From JBAYGJ01 sp041666685 (lineage in GTDB: Bacteria > Patescibacteriota > Patescibacteriia > UBA10025 > JAHIVO01): a stretch of DNA of 64,000 bases. Position 1 is the first letter of the stretch; each line of letters begins with the position of its first letter. Positions 40,376 through 52,800 of this stretch are shown piece by piece. The stretch is from positions 1-64,000 of the forward strand of contig JBAYGJ010000001.1 in the NCBI GenBank assembly GCA_041666685.1, in the 5' to 3' direction. The notes under the pieces were generated by a model, which saw only the letters and a list, made by a program, of their open reading frames with translations, ran no database searches and was not told the DNA's origin. Position numbers and translations under genes: made by a program.

Positions 40376-41532
40376 TAGAGCCGATTGGTTGCGGAATTCA
40401 AATTGCTGTTTGTATTTGATGTATTGGTGTTATGGTTCGCGTTGATATTGGTATTGGTATTTGTGTTCGTATTCCGATTTGTATTTATGTTGGTTGCCGT
40501 ATTGGTATTCACCGGCACTACCCCGATCCTGAAACTGCGGTACATCGCCTGAAATACCGTTTTGTAATTTGCCTGAGCCAGAATATTAATGTTGTAATTA
40601 ATAAGGTACACTCTGCTCCCGCTGACGAAATATGCCGTGAGTCCATCAACGCTCAAAACTCCGGACAAAGTTTTATCCCAATTTGTAACACTCATAATTT
40701 TTGACGAGTCGATACCAGGCGACTGGGTGAGGTACCAGTCACGTGCGGATAGCCCGGCGGGGTTCTCCTGCACGCTCACCTCGACAAACTCGCCGCTGGC
40801 CGTGAACATTTTCCCGCGGGTATTCTGTGGATCGTCTGATAACGCCCAACTCGCAGGGTACAGTGTCGAATACCCGTATACACTGTCATAATACGTTTTT
40901 ATGGCCGCATTTGCCTCGATTTTACCCGTCCCAGCCGGATTGTATCCCCCGCCGACCTCCAGGCCATCAGAATAACTGTCCCCATCCGTATCGGCTTTAT
41001 TCGGGTTGGTGCTAAAAATCGTTTCCTCTACGTCAGTCAAACCGTCACTGTCGCTGTCCTGGCTGGACACCACTGGAGTTATATTGGTATTTACCGACGT
41101 ATTTGTGTTATTCACATTAAAAACTGGGAATAAATTCGTATTGCCGGACATGTTCGCATTACTGTTCCCGTTGGTGTTTTTATTCGTATTGCCGGACATG
41201 TTCGCATTACTGTTCCCGTTGGTGTTTTTATTCGTATTCGAATTAGCATTCTGGTTTCCGGCGATATTGCTGTTTGCGTTTTGGTTCGTGACAACGATAT
41301 TTTGATTAGCATTCGTATTAGCTGATGGACCGAATTTTTTATAGGCAAAATAACCGGCCACCCCCAGAATCAGTACCACCACAATAATGATCAGCCACAA
41401 AAACAATCGGGAGCCGCCACCCGACGAACCGTGATCGTCAATGTGAAACTTGGCCGGCATCGTGTACATCTTTACCGGTTTATTGGACATTTGGGAATTG
41501 GCAGTTGGAAGTGGCGGTGTTTCAAATGGCAT
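40375..41532 (-). CDS. Membrane-anchored protein with NTN linkers and thrombospondin type 3 repeat
   Basis: 385 aa. A cytoplasmic N-terminus is followed by one transmembrane helix (residues ~43-64), then an Asn/Thr-rich linker (~72-150) containing two exact copies of a 16-residue unit. A Ca-binding TSP3-type segment follows (DSDSDGLTDVEE, DTDGDSYSDGLEVG). Residues ~205-330 form a compact domain of unknown type (YGYSTLYPASWALS, VEVSVQENP). A second Asn/Thr-rich tail (~340-385) ends the protein. Probably an envelope anchor or stalk. Co-transcribed with the adjacent TSP3 protein (12 nt) and ybeY (overlap). Confidence 0.65.
   Translation of the reverse strand: MPFETPPLPTANSQMSNKPVKMYTMPAKFHIDDHGSSGGGSRLFLWLIIIVVVLILGVAGYFAYKKFGPSANTNANQNIVVTNQNANSNIAGNQNANSNTNKNTNGNSNANMSGNTNKNTNGNSNANMSGNTNLFPVFNVNNTNTSVNTNITPVVSSQDSDSDGLTDVEETIFSTNPNKADTDGDSYSDGLEVGGGYNPAGTGKIEANAAIKTYYDSVYGYSTLYPASWALSDDPQNTRGKMFTASGEFVEVSVQENPAGLSARDWYLTQSPGIDSSKIMSVTNWDKTLSGVLSVDGLTAYFVSGSRVYLINYNINILAQANYKTVFQAMYRSFRIGVVPVNTNTATNINTNRNTNTNTNTNINANHNTNTSNTNSNLNSATNRL
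41134..41238 (-). repeat. 48-bp exact tandem repeat encoding a 16-aa Asn-rich unit
   Basis: Two identical 48-bp copies (41134-41181, 41182-41229) plus a 9-bp partial third copy. The repeat is in frame, so copy number changes alter only linker length. Confidence 0.9.
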
Positions 41533-41544
41533 AGATAGAAATCC

Positions 41545-42186
41545 TTATTGGTTCGTATTAGATAGCGTGTTTGTTAAATCATACAATTTCCCGGGGCCGA
41601 CAGGACTGTACCCATTCTGGACTTCGACACCGTCATCCTTGGCGTCTCCGTCCGTATCTTTTTTCAACGGATCTGATTTATATACCTTTACTTCTTCCCG
41701 GTCAAAAAGTCCGTCGCCGTCAGAGTCAGCTTTCTGCACATCAGTACTGAGAGATTTTTCCTCTGTATCAGCTAGACCGTCGCCGTCAGTATCAATCAAA
41801 GCAGAATTTACCGCGGAAATATTTACCACAACCGGTACGGCATCACTATTAACCCCCTGAACCGAATTAGTATTAGTCGTTACCGTATTCGTAGTTTCTT
41901 TTGTAAACAATCCGCTCCGCCATGCAGCCATCGCGCCAGCCGCACACAGTACGACTAACAGCGCTACCCCGGCAATCATGAACCGGCGATTTCCAAAAAA
42001 CATGCCCCCCGAAGTGCCCGAAACCGCGCCATCCTCCCGCGCGACTGATAGGGGCACCACTGGCGATTTAAGTACCGCCGGCCGAACAGCCCGCTTCTTA
42101 CCCGACGCCGTAACTGCCTTTTTAGCTGCAGCACGGTCTGTTTCCTCAAAAATATCTTCAACATTTTGTTTCTGGTTTTTCGCCAT
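41545..42186 (-). CDS. Single-pass membrane protein with thrombospondin type 3 Ca-binding repeats
   Basis: 213 aa from ATG 42186 (MAKNQKQNVEDIFEE). A basic, Ala-rich cytoplasmic region is followed by a transmembrane helix (residues ~67-87), a short Thr/Asn linker, and TSP3 repeats: DTDGDGLADTEE, DSDGDGLFDREE and DTDGDAKDDGVE. The last part, QNGYSPVGPGKLYDL, is nearly shared with the next gene, so the two are related. Begins 7 nt after the stop of the Ig-like gene, no SD. Likely part of the envelope; role unknown. Confidence 0.65.
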   Translation of the reverse strand: MAKNQKQNVEDIFEETDRAAAKKAVTASGKKRAVRPAVLKSPVVPLSVAREDGAVSGTSGGMFFGNRRFMIAGVALLVVLCAAGAMAAWRSGLFTKETTNTVTTNTNSVQGVNSDAVPVVVNISAVNSALIDTDGDGLADTEEKSLSTDVQKADSDGDGLFDREEVKVYKSDPLKKDTDGDAKDDGVEVQNGYSPVGPGKLYDLTNTLSNTNQ

Positions 42187-42193
42187 ACAACTA

Positions 42194-43804
42194 TTATAAT
42201 GCTGGTGAAGAGGTATCCTGCGCGATGTCAATCTGACACGAACAGTTCTGGCCAGTCACTGTCGTCACATTAATCGTTGTAATTGCGCTCGTGGTCGAAG
42301 ACGTCGCATCATACGCAACTGCATACAACCCTTTCGGCGTTGTCGAAATGATATCCGTACATACTTCATGCGTTCCTGTGGGGCAATCAAGTGCCGACAA
42401 TTCAACTGCCCGGGCGGTTTTCACGAACGGTAGCCGCAGGCCAGACTTCACCATGGCATATGACTTAATCGGGCTTTGAAGGAAAGTCACCTGACTGACA
42501 TTGAGAGTACCGGTGAATGTTACAGCTGGCGTTGAGGCGACCGTAGAAGCGAGAGGTCCGCCCCCACCGCTGCTAAATAGATCAACTTTTGTAAGCGCAA
42601 CATCGTCGGTGGCAGAGATGCTGTAACTCAATGTGCCGGTGCTGGTATAGTATGCGCCATTTGTGGGCTGGTTGATGGTCACCGTCGGGGCGCTTGGTGG
42701 TACAGTGACGTTGACTGTCCGTGTCGCCGTAGTAGTCAGTGATGCGCCATTGTAGGCGATTGCTTTCAAGGTATGACTACCATTGGTGAGCGACCCCACG
42801 TTCAACACCCACGTATAATTATGGCTTCCTAACGGCTGGTCATAAATCTGGGTATCGCGCGGCATTGATTCCAAATCAAGGTAAAATTCTACTTTTATGA
42901 TGGCGCTTTCGGGATCCGTCGCATTTGCCACCACAGAATAACTGGCCGTCGACAGCACAGTCCCATCAGTCGCCGGAGCAGTTATGGAAACCTCCGGTGC
43001 AGTTGTATCAGGCGTGGTATTGCTCACCGTAACAGTCACTGCCGTAGAGGTAGTCGAATTCCCTGCCGCATCCCTGGCGACCGCAGTGAGTGCGTGTGAC
43101 CCAGATGCGGTTGCGGTCGTATCCCAGCTAACAGAATATGGCGCTGAAGCATCTTCCGCTCCAAGGTTTAAATTATCGATCTTGAATTGCACTCCGCTCA
43201 CACCGACAGTGTCAGCCGCAGTTGCATTTATTGAAGTAGTCCCAGTGACGCTTGCGCCGTTAGTCGGTACGGTGATTGAAACGGTAGGGGCAGTGGTATC
43301 GGAAGTAGTCGTATTGATATTAAAGTTGGCATTACTATTGCCCGTCCCGACTGTAATAGTCGCGGCCGCAGTTGATACAGTCGGATGACCCAGGGCATCT
43401 GCCAGTTGAATATCCACCAGATAGAGCCCATTCCCATTAGCTCCGGTATTCCACGTGTTGGCATATACATCATCGCCCGCGGTACCGTCGCTGTGCTTAC
43501 CGTCATCATACAGCTGTATGATGGCGATAGTCCCTCCGTTATCGCGCCGGATATTTGCCGTGGCCACACTGATGCCCGAAACGTCAGTGGTTTTTACTGA
43601 AATGACCACTGACCCCCCCAGTGCCACTGACGCAGGAGTGGCTGTCGTGCTTTCCAATGTCGGACCGGCTGTGGCGCCTGCGGTATTGCTGTATACTTCC
43701 CCGCTGGGCGTATTGGCCGCGCGGACAAATGTGATCCCCGCGACAGCAAATATTCCCGCCGCAAAAAGAATTATTAATAATTGTGAAATCTTTTTCATAA
43801 TCAT
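42194..43804 (-). CDS. Secreted protein with multiple bacterial Ig-like domains
   Basis: 536 aa with a signal peptide (MKKISQLLIILFAAGIFAVAGITFVRA split by lipid-facing residues, cleavage near residue 30). A choice-of-anchor-like first domain (~45-150) is followed by Ig-like domains beginning DTTAPTVSITVPTNG, DTTAPEVSITAPATDG and APTVTINQPTNG. The last ~100 residues are Cys-containing and irregular. The C-terminal end, QDTSSPAL, stops at the same kind of DTxxPA motif seen in three proteins of the 5.8-16 kb operon. ATG 43798 (MKK) is an alternative start. No SD; 33 nt after the giant gene. Confidence 0.7.
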   Translation of the reverse strand: MIMKKISQLLIILFAAGIFAVAGITFVRAANTPSGEVYSNTAGATAGPTLESTTATPASVALGGSVVISVKTTDVSGISVATANIRRDNGGTIAIIQLYDDGKHSDGTAGDDVYANTWNTGANGNGLYLVDIQLADALGHPTVSTAAATITVGTGNSNANFNINTTTSDTTAPTVSITVPTNGASVTGTTSINATAADTVGVSGVQFKIDNLNLGAEDASAPYSVSWDTTATASGSHALTAVARDAAGNSTTSTAVTVTVSNTTPDTTAPEVSITAPATDGTVLSTASYSVVANATDPESAIIKVEFYLDLESMPRDTQIYDQPLGSHNYTWVLNVGSLTNGSHTLKAIAYNGASLTTTATRTVNVTVPPSAPTVTINQPTNGAYYTSTGTLSYSISATDDVALTKVDLFSSGGGGPLASTVASTPAVTFTGTLNVSQVTFLQSPIKSYAMVKSGLRLPFVKTARAVELSALDCPTGTHEVCTDIISTTPKGLYAVAYDATSSTTSAITTINVTTVTGQNCSCQIDIAQDTSSPAL

Positions 43805-43837
43805 GTATGGTTACGTATTAATTATTATAAATTTAAT

Positions 43838-46800
43838 CTACCTACAGGCATTCGCATCTTGGCATGGATCGGCGCCCCTGGTAATTGCTTCAACAATACG
43901 CTGAATGGCAGGAATCGGTCCTGTCGTCCCCCATGATGAGATATACCTATGAATTCCGATCGGCAAACTCGCACCAGCATATAACGTCGTACCATCTGCA
44001 TATAATGAATACACAGCCTGTTTTCCGGCAATTGTGGTAGATAGCCACGTATTCCCGTTATCATTTGAACGGTATACGATGCCATTTGGAGTAGACCCGA
44101 CAAATATCGCAGTCCCAAATCTTGCAATACTTAAATATGAATTTGCCCCACCGCTTGGATTACGGTCAGTCCACGTTGCCCCATTATTATTAGTGTAATG
44201 GACTAGGCCTAACGCTCCACTGGTCACAACATACAGAGTGCTATTTGCTTCATTATAATACATATCATTAATGGCCGATTCCGTAGCGGCAAACCTCCCT
44301 ATATTCGTCCAGGTTACCCCGTCATCAGTTGATCGGAAAACTGCAGGCCCAGTTGCCGAGCCGGACGTACCGGCATACAAAGCACTCGGCGTGGCAATTA
44401 AACTCTCGATCCGCGGATCCGTCACAGAACCCGTCAAAGTCCATGTATTTCCCGCACTGAGCGTTGAATACACCGCGCCTCCACCGCCTGCCGCAAAAAC
44501 TTTTCCGCTCTTATAAGCCAATGGCGATATGGATATATTAAAAGCCGCGCTCCTGCTCCAGGACTCAGTTCCGCCGTCGCACGTCCTCCAAACATAACCC
44601 CGAATTGGACTGTATGCGTTGCCTGATACATACAGACAGGCACCGACAGGCTGGATATCTTCCAAATTTGTCTGTCCAGCGGGCTGATTTGTGGTCAGTA
44701 CCCACGAAATTGCATTATTTATGGATTTATACACGACCGCTGCCATGGAAGTCGTGTTATTTCTGGCAGTAGCGAATAACGCTGTCGGACCGCTGTACGG
44801 AGGATTGACAGTGAGCCGAAGTGTTTGTGTATCTGATAGGCCGGTGGAGTCCGTCGAGGTAAGCGTGATATTATACGTCCCAGCCGTGGTCGGTGTGCCG
44901 GTAATACGGCTGCCGCTGAAACTGAGGCCGGCTGGTAGTGGTGCCGCAGTGAATGTGATCGGCGGCGTGCCACCCGAAGTGATAATCTGGTAGGAATAAT
45001 AATCACCGACAGACGCGATGCCAGTCAACATACTGATAATCAAAGGGACATTGGCCGAGCATTCCAAAGGACATAAATCATTGGACTCTGGCGGAGCGTC
45101 GCAGGTCCCGTTGGCATTGCAGATCGGCCGTCCGGGGATATTCTCCAGCTCAGAGGCATTCATCTGGACATCTCGTGCCTGGATATCCACCCACATCACC
45201 GTTTCCTGGTTTGATGTCCATGTCCCGCTGTATCGTCCGGATATATTATCGCCGGAAATCCTGCCGAGCGGGATGGAAATGCGCGGAACTAAATCTGTTT
45301 CATCGGGATTTTGGACGAGTGCGACTGGAGGTGAGCTCGTATCGTCGACGCCGTCAGTGTCGCTGATGTCGGCATAAAAAGTGAACACTGTCCCGACTGC
45401 GCCTGTTTCTGGAGTCATAAAGGCATTTTCAATAGTCGGGCCGCCGGGACCGCGGACATTATAATTACGTTCAATACTGGTACTGCGGTTACCTCGCGCA
45501 TCAAGCGCGTCCACCTGGAACGAATGCCAGCCGTCTGAAATCGCCCGGGTATCCACGACCCACTCTGTCGGCTGGCCTGCCAGGGCTGTCTTACGCAACA
45601 CATGATCCAGGTAAAAATTTACCCGATTTATTCCATAATTATCCGTCGCCGTCACCCGGAGGGTAATGGACTGGTCAACAGAAGTCCCCTCATTGGGCGT
45701 CGGCGGAGCATCAAACACGACAGTCGGTGCCTGATCGTCGTCCTGAGCTACATCCACCGGTAAAAATATCGTCGAAGTGGTCACATTACTGGCATCATCA
45801 AAGGCATAGGTCGAAACCTGGTGTCCTGCACAGGTCAATCCCGGACTTAACAGCTGGCATTCGCTGGTCTCATTACATTGGGTCCCGCGCCCATTTGTGA
45901 CCACGCATCGATCGCCCGACTGCGGACAATCACTGTCGCTGATACACGCCTGGCCACCGAGTTGGCACTGGCTGGCGCAGACCCCCCTGGACAGGCCGGC
46001 CGTACTCCAATTCCAGTCCCAGACGAATGCACACACGCCCGGCGCGCAGGTAGAATTGTCCGTACATAATGCGTTTGGCGCTACACTACAGTTGCCTTGG
46101 GCCCGACGGATACCGTCGCTTTTAAATAGCCCATCCACGTAAAACTTCACCTGGTTGACCTGCTTATTGTCCGACGCCACTACCGGCACAGCCACTGTAC
46201 CGCTCCGCAGACAGATCAGATTATCCGCTGGGGCATAACTGTCTTGGCACACCGCGGCAGTATTCGATTGGTCACAGCTAACGTCAAAATTACAACGGGC
46301 ACCATCAGGGCAGGTATGAACATAATCACATGCCACATCCGGATCGGCCGGATCTTCTTTCTGACACAACCCCTCGCCGCACCGGCCTTCAATATTATTG
46401 AAACTTACCTGTGGAGGAGTGGGATCAAGGTTATCGACATTTATCAGGATGGACGTGGTCCCTGTGCGGCCGCCGCTGTCCCTGGCGATCGCAGAAATGG
46501 TGTATTGGCCATTGGCGACACGGGTGGAATCCCACGGCGGCGAATACGAACAACTCAGGGTCGTGCTGGCATTGCCGGAGCACGAATAGCTGTCCCCATT
46601 TGAGATATTAATCGTCACGTTATCGACCTGCCGGTTATCCGTAGCCAGGGCATTGATCTGCACTCCATAGCTGGTCGACGAACGGACACGCAATATCCTG
46701 TTACCGCTGTCTGTGATATACAAATAATTTCCGGATATGGCCACATCTTCCGGAGCAACAATATTTTCCAGATCCTGCGGTCCGGCATTATTTCCGAAAA

Positions 46801-49800
46801 TAAAGATTTTCCTGGAAAGGTTGGTATCAAGAGCGGAAATGACATTCCCGGCGTTTTCCGTCACATACACCGTCGATCCGTCAACATGTATCCCGTCAGG
46901 GACGTTTAATTGGTTGGGACCATTGCCGTTTATGCCGGTGCCAAAAACGGCGCCAGGCACCAGATTTAGGTTGGAGTCCAATTTGAACACCTGGCCGGTG
47001 TTCCGTTTGCTGACATACACGTTACCGGCGCTGTCTGTATCGATTCCGTTCACGCCGTCACTCCCAAAATCATAGTGATGCTCGATGGTATTTGTCACCG
47101 GATCGAAAATAACGACTGTCTGGAAATAAATAATTGCTGCAATTTTCCCGTCCGGGCGTCCGACGGAATGAGTTACGCCAAACTGCGGCAACGCCCCGCC
47201 GGTTTCATCCACAGCCCCGAGGTTATAGACCGCCTTTGGCGCCTGGAGAGGCGTCATGCTCGGATCAAACCTCAAAACCCGCCGGGTGCCCACAGGTGCC
47301 GGAGTATACGTTACCAACAGGTCGCCGTTTGAGTGATCCAGGCCGACATGCCATGCTATCTGTGAAGAGGGCGATAATCCCAACGCATCAAAATCAAAAG
47401 TTCCTAAATCCACGCAACTATCCAGATTGCTGTTGCACCGGCGGAGATGCGCCGGATCTTCCCAATAGGTCACATAATAAATATATCCATTGTTAGAAGC
47501 CTCAAGGCTATGAATGCCCGCAGTATCCACAGCCTTGTCCGGCAAAAACGATATGGTACGGTTGGAAACGGTATCCCCGTCTTTTGGCGATGTAATGGTG
47601 ACAAACGGATTGGTTGTATCCGGCTGGCCGCTATTGTCGATGCGAACCGCATATTCCTTGTCCGTCTGATTATCCGCATTATCAAACGCCCGGACCCGGA
47701 CCGTATGGGCGCCGTCGGAGAACCTAGTTGTATTGAAATCCCAGCTCCAGATGGCGCTGTCCGTATCAGTAAACGTACGGATACCGTCAACATAATACTC
47801 TACCCGGTTTACGCCTGACCCAACGTCTGTCACCGTCGCATTCAGGACACGGGTTCCGCTCACCGCGGTTACGGCATTCTCAACCAGCAAATCGACATCC
47901 CCGATGACCGGGCCGACATGGTCAGCAGCTGAACCAGTGACATTATATTCATAGTTAAAACACGGACACTGCGCTTCAGTCATACCGACACATTTATCTA
48001 CTACCGGATCGGCGACCAGATACCACTCCCAATTACCCTCTGCATTAACCAATAAATGAACATTTTCCAAATGAGCAAGCAGACTGGCCCGGCTGCCCGT
48101 GGCATTGCCCAAATATTGGTAGACAAACGAACCGCCCGGACACTGGTATGTTTTTAGCGTTTCATTCCAGCAGGTATTCTGGTCATAGCCCGTGCCGCAC
48201 AATGTCGGCGGATCCTCCACGATAAACTTATCGTACGGATCGCCCGGCAAATTGCCGCCGAGTGCCGCCCCAAGCGTCTCCTGCCAGGACGGCCATTTGG
48301 ACGTGGAAAGCATCTTGACGTATGATCCGCCCTCAAGTTTCGGGAAGTAACCATTATCGGTGCGGTAGATCATCAGTTTCTCGTAGATGGACGACAGGTC
48401 ATTGATCCGCCGCATATCGCGCTGGACCTGCTCCTTTTCGGTCTGTGTGATGTTGATGCTGAATTCCCAATTCTCAATCATCCGGTTGTAGATGCTGACT
48501 GTTTCGTCAGACGCGCCCTCGTTATATGAAATCAAATATATATTCGGATACAGCCGGCCGAGATTGCCTGGATTCCAGGCGGCGACATACACGCTCCGTC
48601 CGGCCCGTACTGCGGCGTACCCATCCACTGTCAGATCCTGGGGTTGTGGCGCAGCCGGTCCAAACTGGCCATAGTACCAATCGTGGGGCGACTGGTTGCT
48701 TTCGTTCTCGTAGACCCGGATGCCGATAGCGTCGTCCGTATCCGCACGGGTGAAGAAAAATTCCCTGATCAGCTCGTTTTTCTTGTTGCCGAATTGATAG
48801 CTCCCCGCTTTGACAATCACGTCGCCAGTCGGCGCCAGTGATGGCAAGGCGCCGGGATCACGGCAGTACGAGATAGAAAAATTCGTGACAGTATCAGTAT
48901 ATGGGAACGTGTCTGCCGGCACAGAGAAGGGGTTCGGCCACGGGTGTTCGCACACATTGACCGTCACTCGAGCAGAAGATGTTTTTGTACCGGTGAAGAA
49001 TTCCGGATCAAATGAGGCATTGACCGTCGTCCGGCCGTTCTTGTTCTGGGCCGTCAGCCATCTGGAAAAATCCCCCAATGGAGTCAGTTGGGCGATCGAC
49101 GTATCGCCAATTGAAAAAGTAGCCGTCGAATTGACGGGATTATTATTTTTATCATATGGTATCGCCTCCACTATATGTTGGTTGCCATTAACAGCACCCA
49201 AGTCGTCACTGCAATCTGTCGGTGCGGTACACGTAAATATATCAGGTGGGTTATAAAATGGGGTATCAGCATTTACGAAAGTCCAGATAACGTGGTCAAT
49301 CTGACAGATGGACGCCAACGGATCCACATCCCATTCAAATAACCGCCAGTTGTCCACAATGTTTGTCCAGGTGATGCCCCGCTCACTTTTTATAATATCG
49401 GTGCGCAAATTAATATCTATCGCCGTGCCAACATGCAGGGCCACAGTCGGCGAAACAATGAATCCGTTGATGATTTTCTTAACTGTAAACGCAACTGGCG
49501 CAAGGTTTTCGGTCAGGGTGACAGAGTCACCAACGACGACCGAAGTCATGTCAATATCCTGGTCAAACTTGATGATAAACGAGTTATTCAAACAGATGAG
49601 CGGCGAGTCCGGCGGAACCACGTCAGGCTTGATGGAGACAAACTGCGGCCGGGCATAACAACAAGTACTCTTGCCGCACGCGATCGTCCCGGTCCCGTCC
49701 TCATCGCACTGGGCATCGCCGGTCGCGGTATCCTCATAATCACACCCGCAATATAATCCCCGATTGCCGCTGACGCATGCTCCCTGATCAGCAGTACACT

Positions 49801-52800
49801 TCAGGCCATTTTTATTGAGCTGTACCAGATTGGTCCCGTCACCGTTGACATCCGTCGTGCAGCAGGTCAGGCAGGGCGAAGATGCTGGTGGCGGATATAC
49901 CCGACTCATCACAAGAGGATCCCCCTGGCTATCCGGAGCTAAATGCCCGTCAGGATCAATGCATCGATACGAACTCGTACCTGAAACAGTCTTCCCTAGC
50001 TGACATAACGTCGCATCACGATGCTCCTGGTCATCCAATTTGCATGGATCGCCTGGCCCACCTGAACTGCAGGCAGCGTTATCAGCCTGGCATTCGTGAT
50101 CCAGGCAGCAGCCGGAACTGCATTCTCCGGGGTTATCGCAATAAATTCCGATATTAATGCCATTGGACGGGCAATACGCCCCAGTGCCATCGCCGACAGA
50201 AATCCTGGCCGGACCGGGGTCAGTGTTAACGGGGAGCGTTGCGTCAGAAAATGTTGTCCCGTCAGCGCTGGCAGTACCGTCCGGGGAATCAATATAACCC
50301 GCGCCCTGCGTAAACTCGGCTTTTACCGGTAGCGCGTCGTGTGTAGTCAGGTTGAACCCCATGAAATCCACCGGGCTGCCGATTCTTTGCACTAACGGAG
50401 TAATTGAACACAAACCCGGTACGGCGATATTATTGCATGTGTCATTGATATCAAAAGTGATATTTTGGTGGCTGTCATCAATATTGCTCAGCCCGGCCGC
50501 AGTTCGGACTTCCACAGAATTCGTTCCCAGGCCGACAGTTTCAGGAATGGTAGTGATGATCTGACTGTCCTTCCATGGAGCCGCGCAGAGGAACAACCCT
50601 TCATTCGCCACATCGAACAATACCTTGCTTGTGCCGGCCACATAACTCCCGAAATAGCACCCGTTAATGGTAATAGTCTGGCCGCGCGGACCGCCGGGGA
50701 CAGGAGGAGGACTGATACTGTTGATCACCGGCGTGCACCGGTTTATAGTTAAATCGCACACACTGCCGACGCACTGCCCCTCTTTCGCACAATCAAAACC
50801 AACATCGCAATAATCCAGAATCACACTCAGTTTGGCCTGGCCGGTCTTCCCTGCCGTATCAGCCTGTATATATGTATAGCCCGGCGCGACGTCAGAAACG
50901 GCTGTCGCGGTTGCTTGGTACGGCGGCTGGGGAGGTGCTGACGCGACAGTCGCTATGGCCAAGACAGTAGATACCCAATTCCAGCTATAACTGGCCGGAT
51001 TCATAAAAGTACAGTTAGGACCGAGCGGTACCGAGCTGTAATCCTGGGTGGCGCCGATAGTGGTCAGAATCCTATTTGACGGTGTCACCAGGACACGGCT
51101 AACTGGACAGGCGTCCGTACCTGTCTGCGTCTTCACAGTCCACGCATAATCATTCACCATCTTCACATTCGTGATACTGCGGACTTCCTTGCTGATAGTC
51201 ACTCTATAATAGTGGTCTGGGGTCAGGTCTGCTGTCGGTATCATCCGGAAACTCGTCTTCCCTGCATCATCGGAGGCAGAAAAATTTACATCTGGTGGGG
51301 TGATATCAACCGGTACCGGGTTCGTGCAGGTACTATCATTGGCGCAGTCATACAGGCCAATAGTGCTGCTATCCAATGTCGCGTGGTTCATCAACGTGGT
51401 AAATGTCGCGCCGAATACCGCATTCAGGCAGACATTTGTCGTGCCCTTATACGGGTTTGGCGACGGGATGGTGTCAGGCAAGCACGCGCCACCGTCACAG
51501 TCAGTAGGATCATTGCAACTATCACCGGCATTGGCCGAGGCTGCATCGCATGTGAAACTGCAGGCTGTAGTTTCATATACTTTCGGCACACCGCCGCACG
51601 GTACTTCAAAAGGCAGGGCATTGCTCCCCCCGTTCACGTTTCGGGCACTAACCTTATATGGGTTCTCGGCATTATCAAGATCGGGCGTTGTCACTGTGAT
51701 CTGGCCATCTGTCCAGTTCGCAAGTGGCGGCACTACTGAAACTGGAAGATCAAGTCCCAGAACAAAATTCACGCTACGGTCAGCGGGCGGGTCGAATGTC
51801 TCGCCAGTCAATGTCAGCCCCACGCCTTGGACGCCGCATACCGGCTGGACCTGGCACAATCCCGGACCGGCCGCCTCATTGGTATAAACAAATGTAACAA
51901 TATTGCTTCGTGTCCCGTCTGATTTGACCAACTGAACGCCAACCTGACTGTTTGCTGGGCAATTAGACCACTTCCCTTCTGGTGCTGTGGCGGGATCGCA
52001 AACAGTGGCAATGAGTGAGAGGTCAGGCACTTTTACAATTGCCGATGTATTGGTCCAGGTGGCATCACAGGGCGGGTCGGGGGGGGCTGCAGCTAATATT
52101 TCATCTCCATTCGACATATCACGGAAAAAAACCTGCCCGGCAATGCAGTCGTCCGGATCAACACAGAATCCGGCATTTGAATCGTTGCGTTTGATTACCG
52201 AAACATACTGGCCAATGCCGCCATGCGGCTGGTCATTAAGCCCGGACACTTCGCCGATCTGCGGACTGGTCACGTCGAAATCTGACGCGTTGCTGTCGGT
52301 GACACAGCGCCCGCCGGGACAATCCGCCGCTTCATTCAGTTTGGTACATGTCCGATTGTCGTTAACGCCGCCTTCGCATACGCCCGGATCGATCGTGACT
52401 TTCACGCCGCCGTCTTTTGCGCCATTGGACGGGATGATGCCGCCGATATTCACCGGTCCACCAGGCACCCTGGTCTGAATAGCGGTCCCGTTCCACGAGA
52501 CGTTGCAATTCTGGCTTGGCCAGTTCGCAACACTAAAACAATTCCCGCTGTCGAGCACGCCGTTATTGAACGCCACATCGCCGCCAATCCCGAAATTAGT
52601 GCCATTAATCTGTATCGCCGGGTCAGCCGGGGTGCTGTACCGTCCAAAACTCGGGACAATATCAACTATCTCGGGAATACATCGCGTATTGGTTGAATCT
52701 GTATCAGCGGTAAAATTCCACGGTTCAGTGGGGAAGGTGGGGTTAGTGCTTGCTGGAACTTCGGACAGGAAATTATCCCCTCCAACAGTGCCATCCTCAG

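Noticed and set aside
41134..41238. Tandem 48-bp repeat considered as a CRISPR array
   Set aside because: The units are contiguous without spacers and are in frame within a coding sequence.
48810..49256. 148-codon plus-strand frame inside the giant gene
   Set aside because: One of many antisense shadows within the 10.3-kb gene; none has an SD or recognisable motif.
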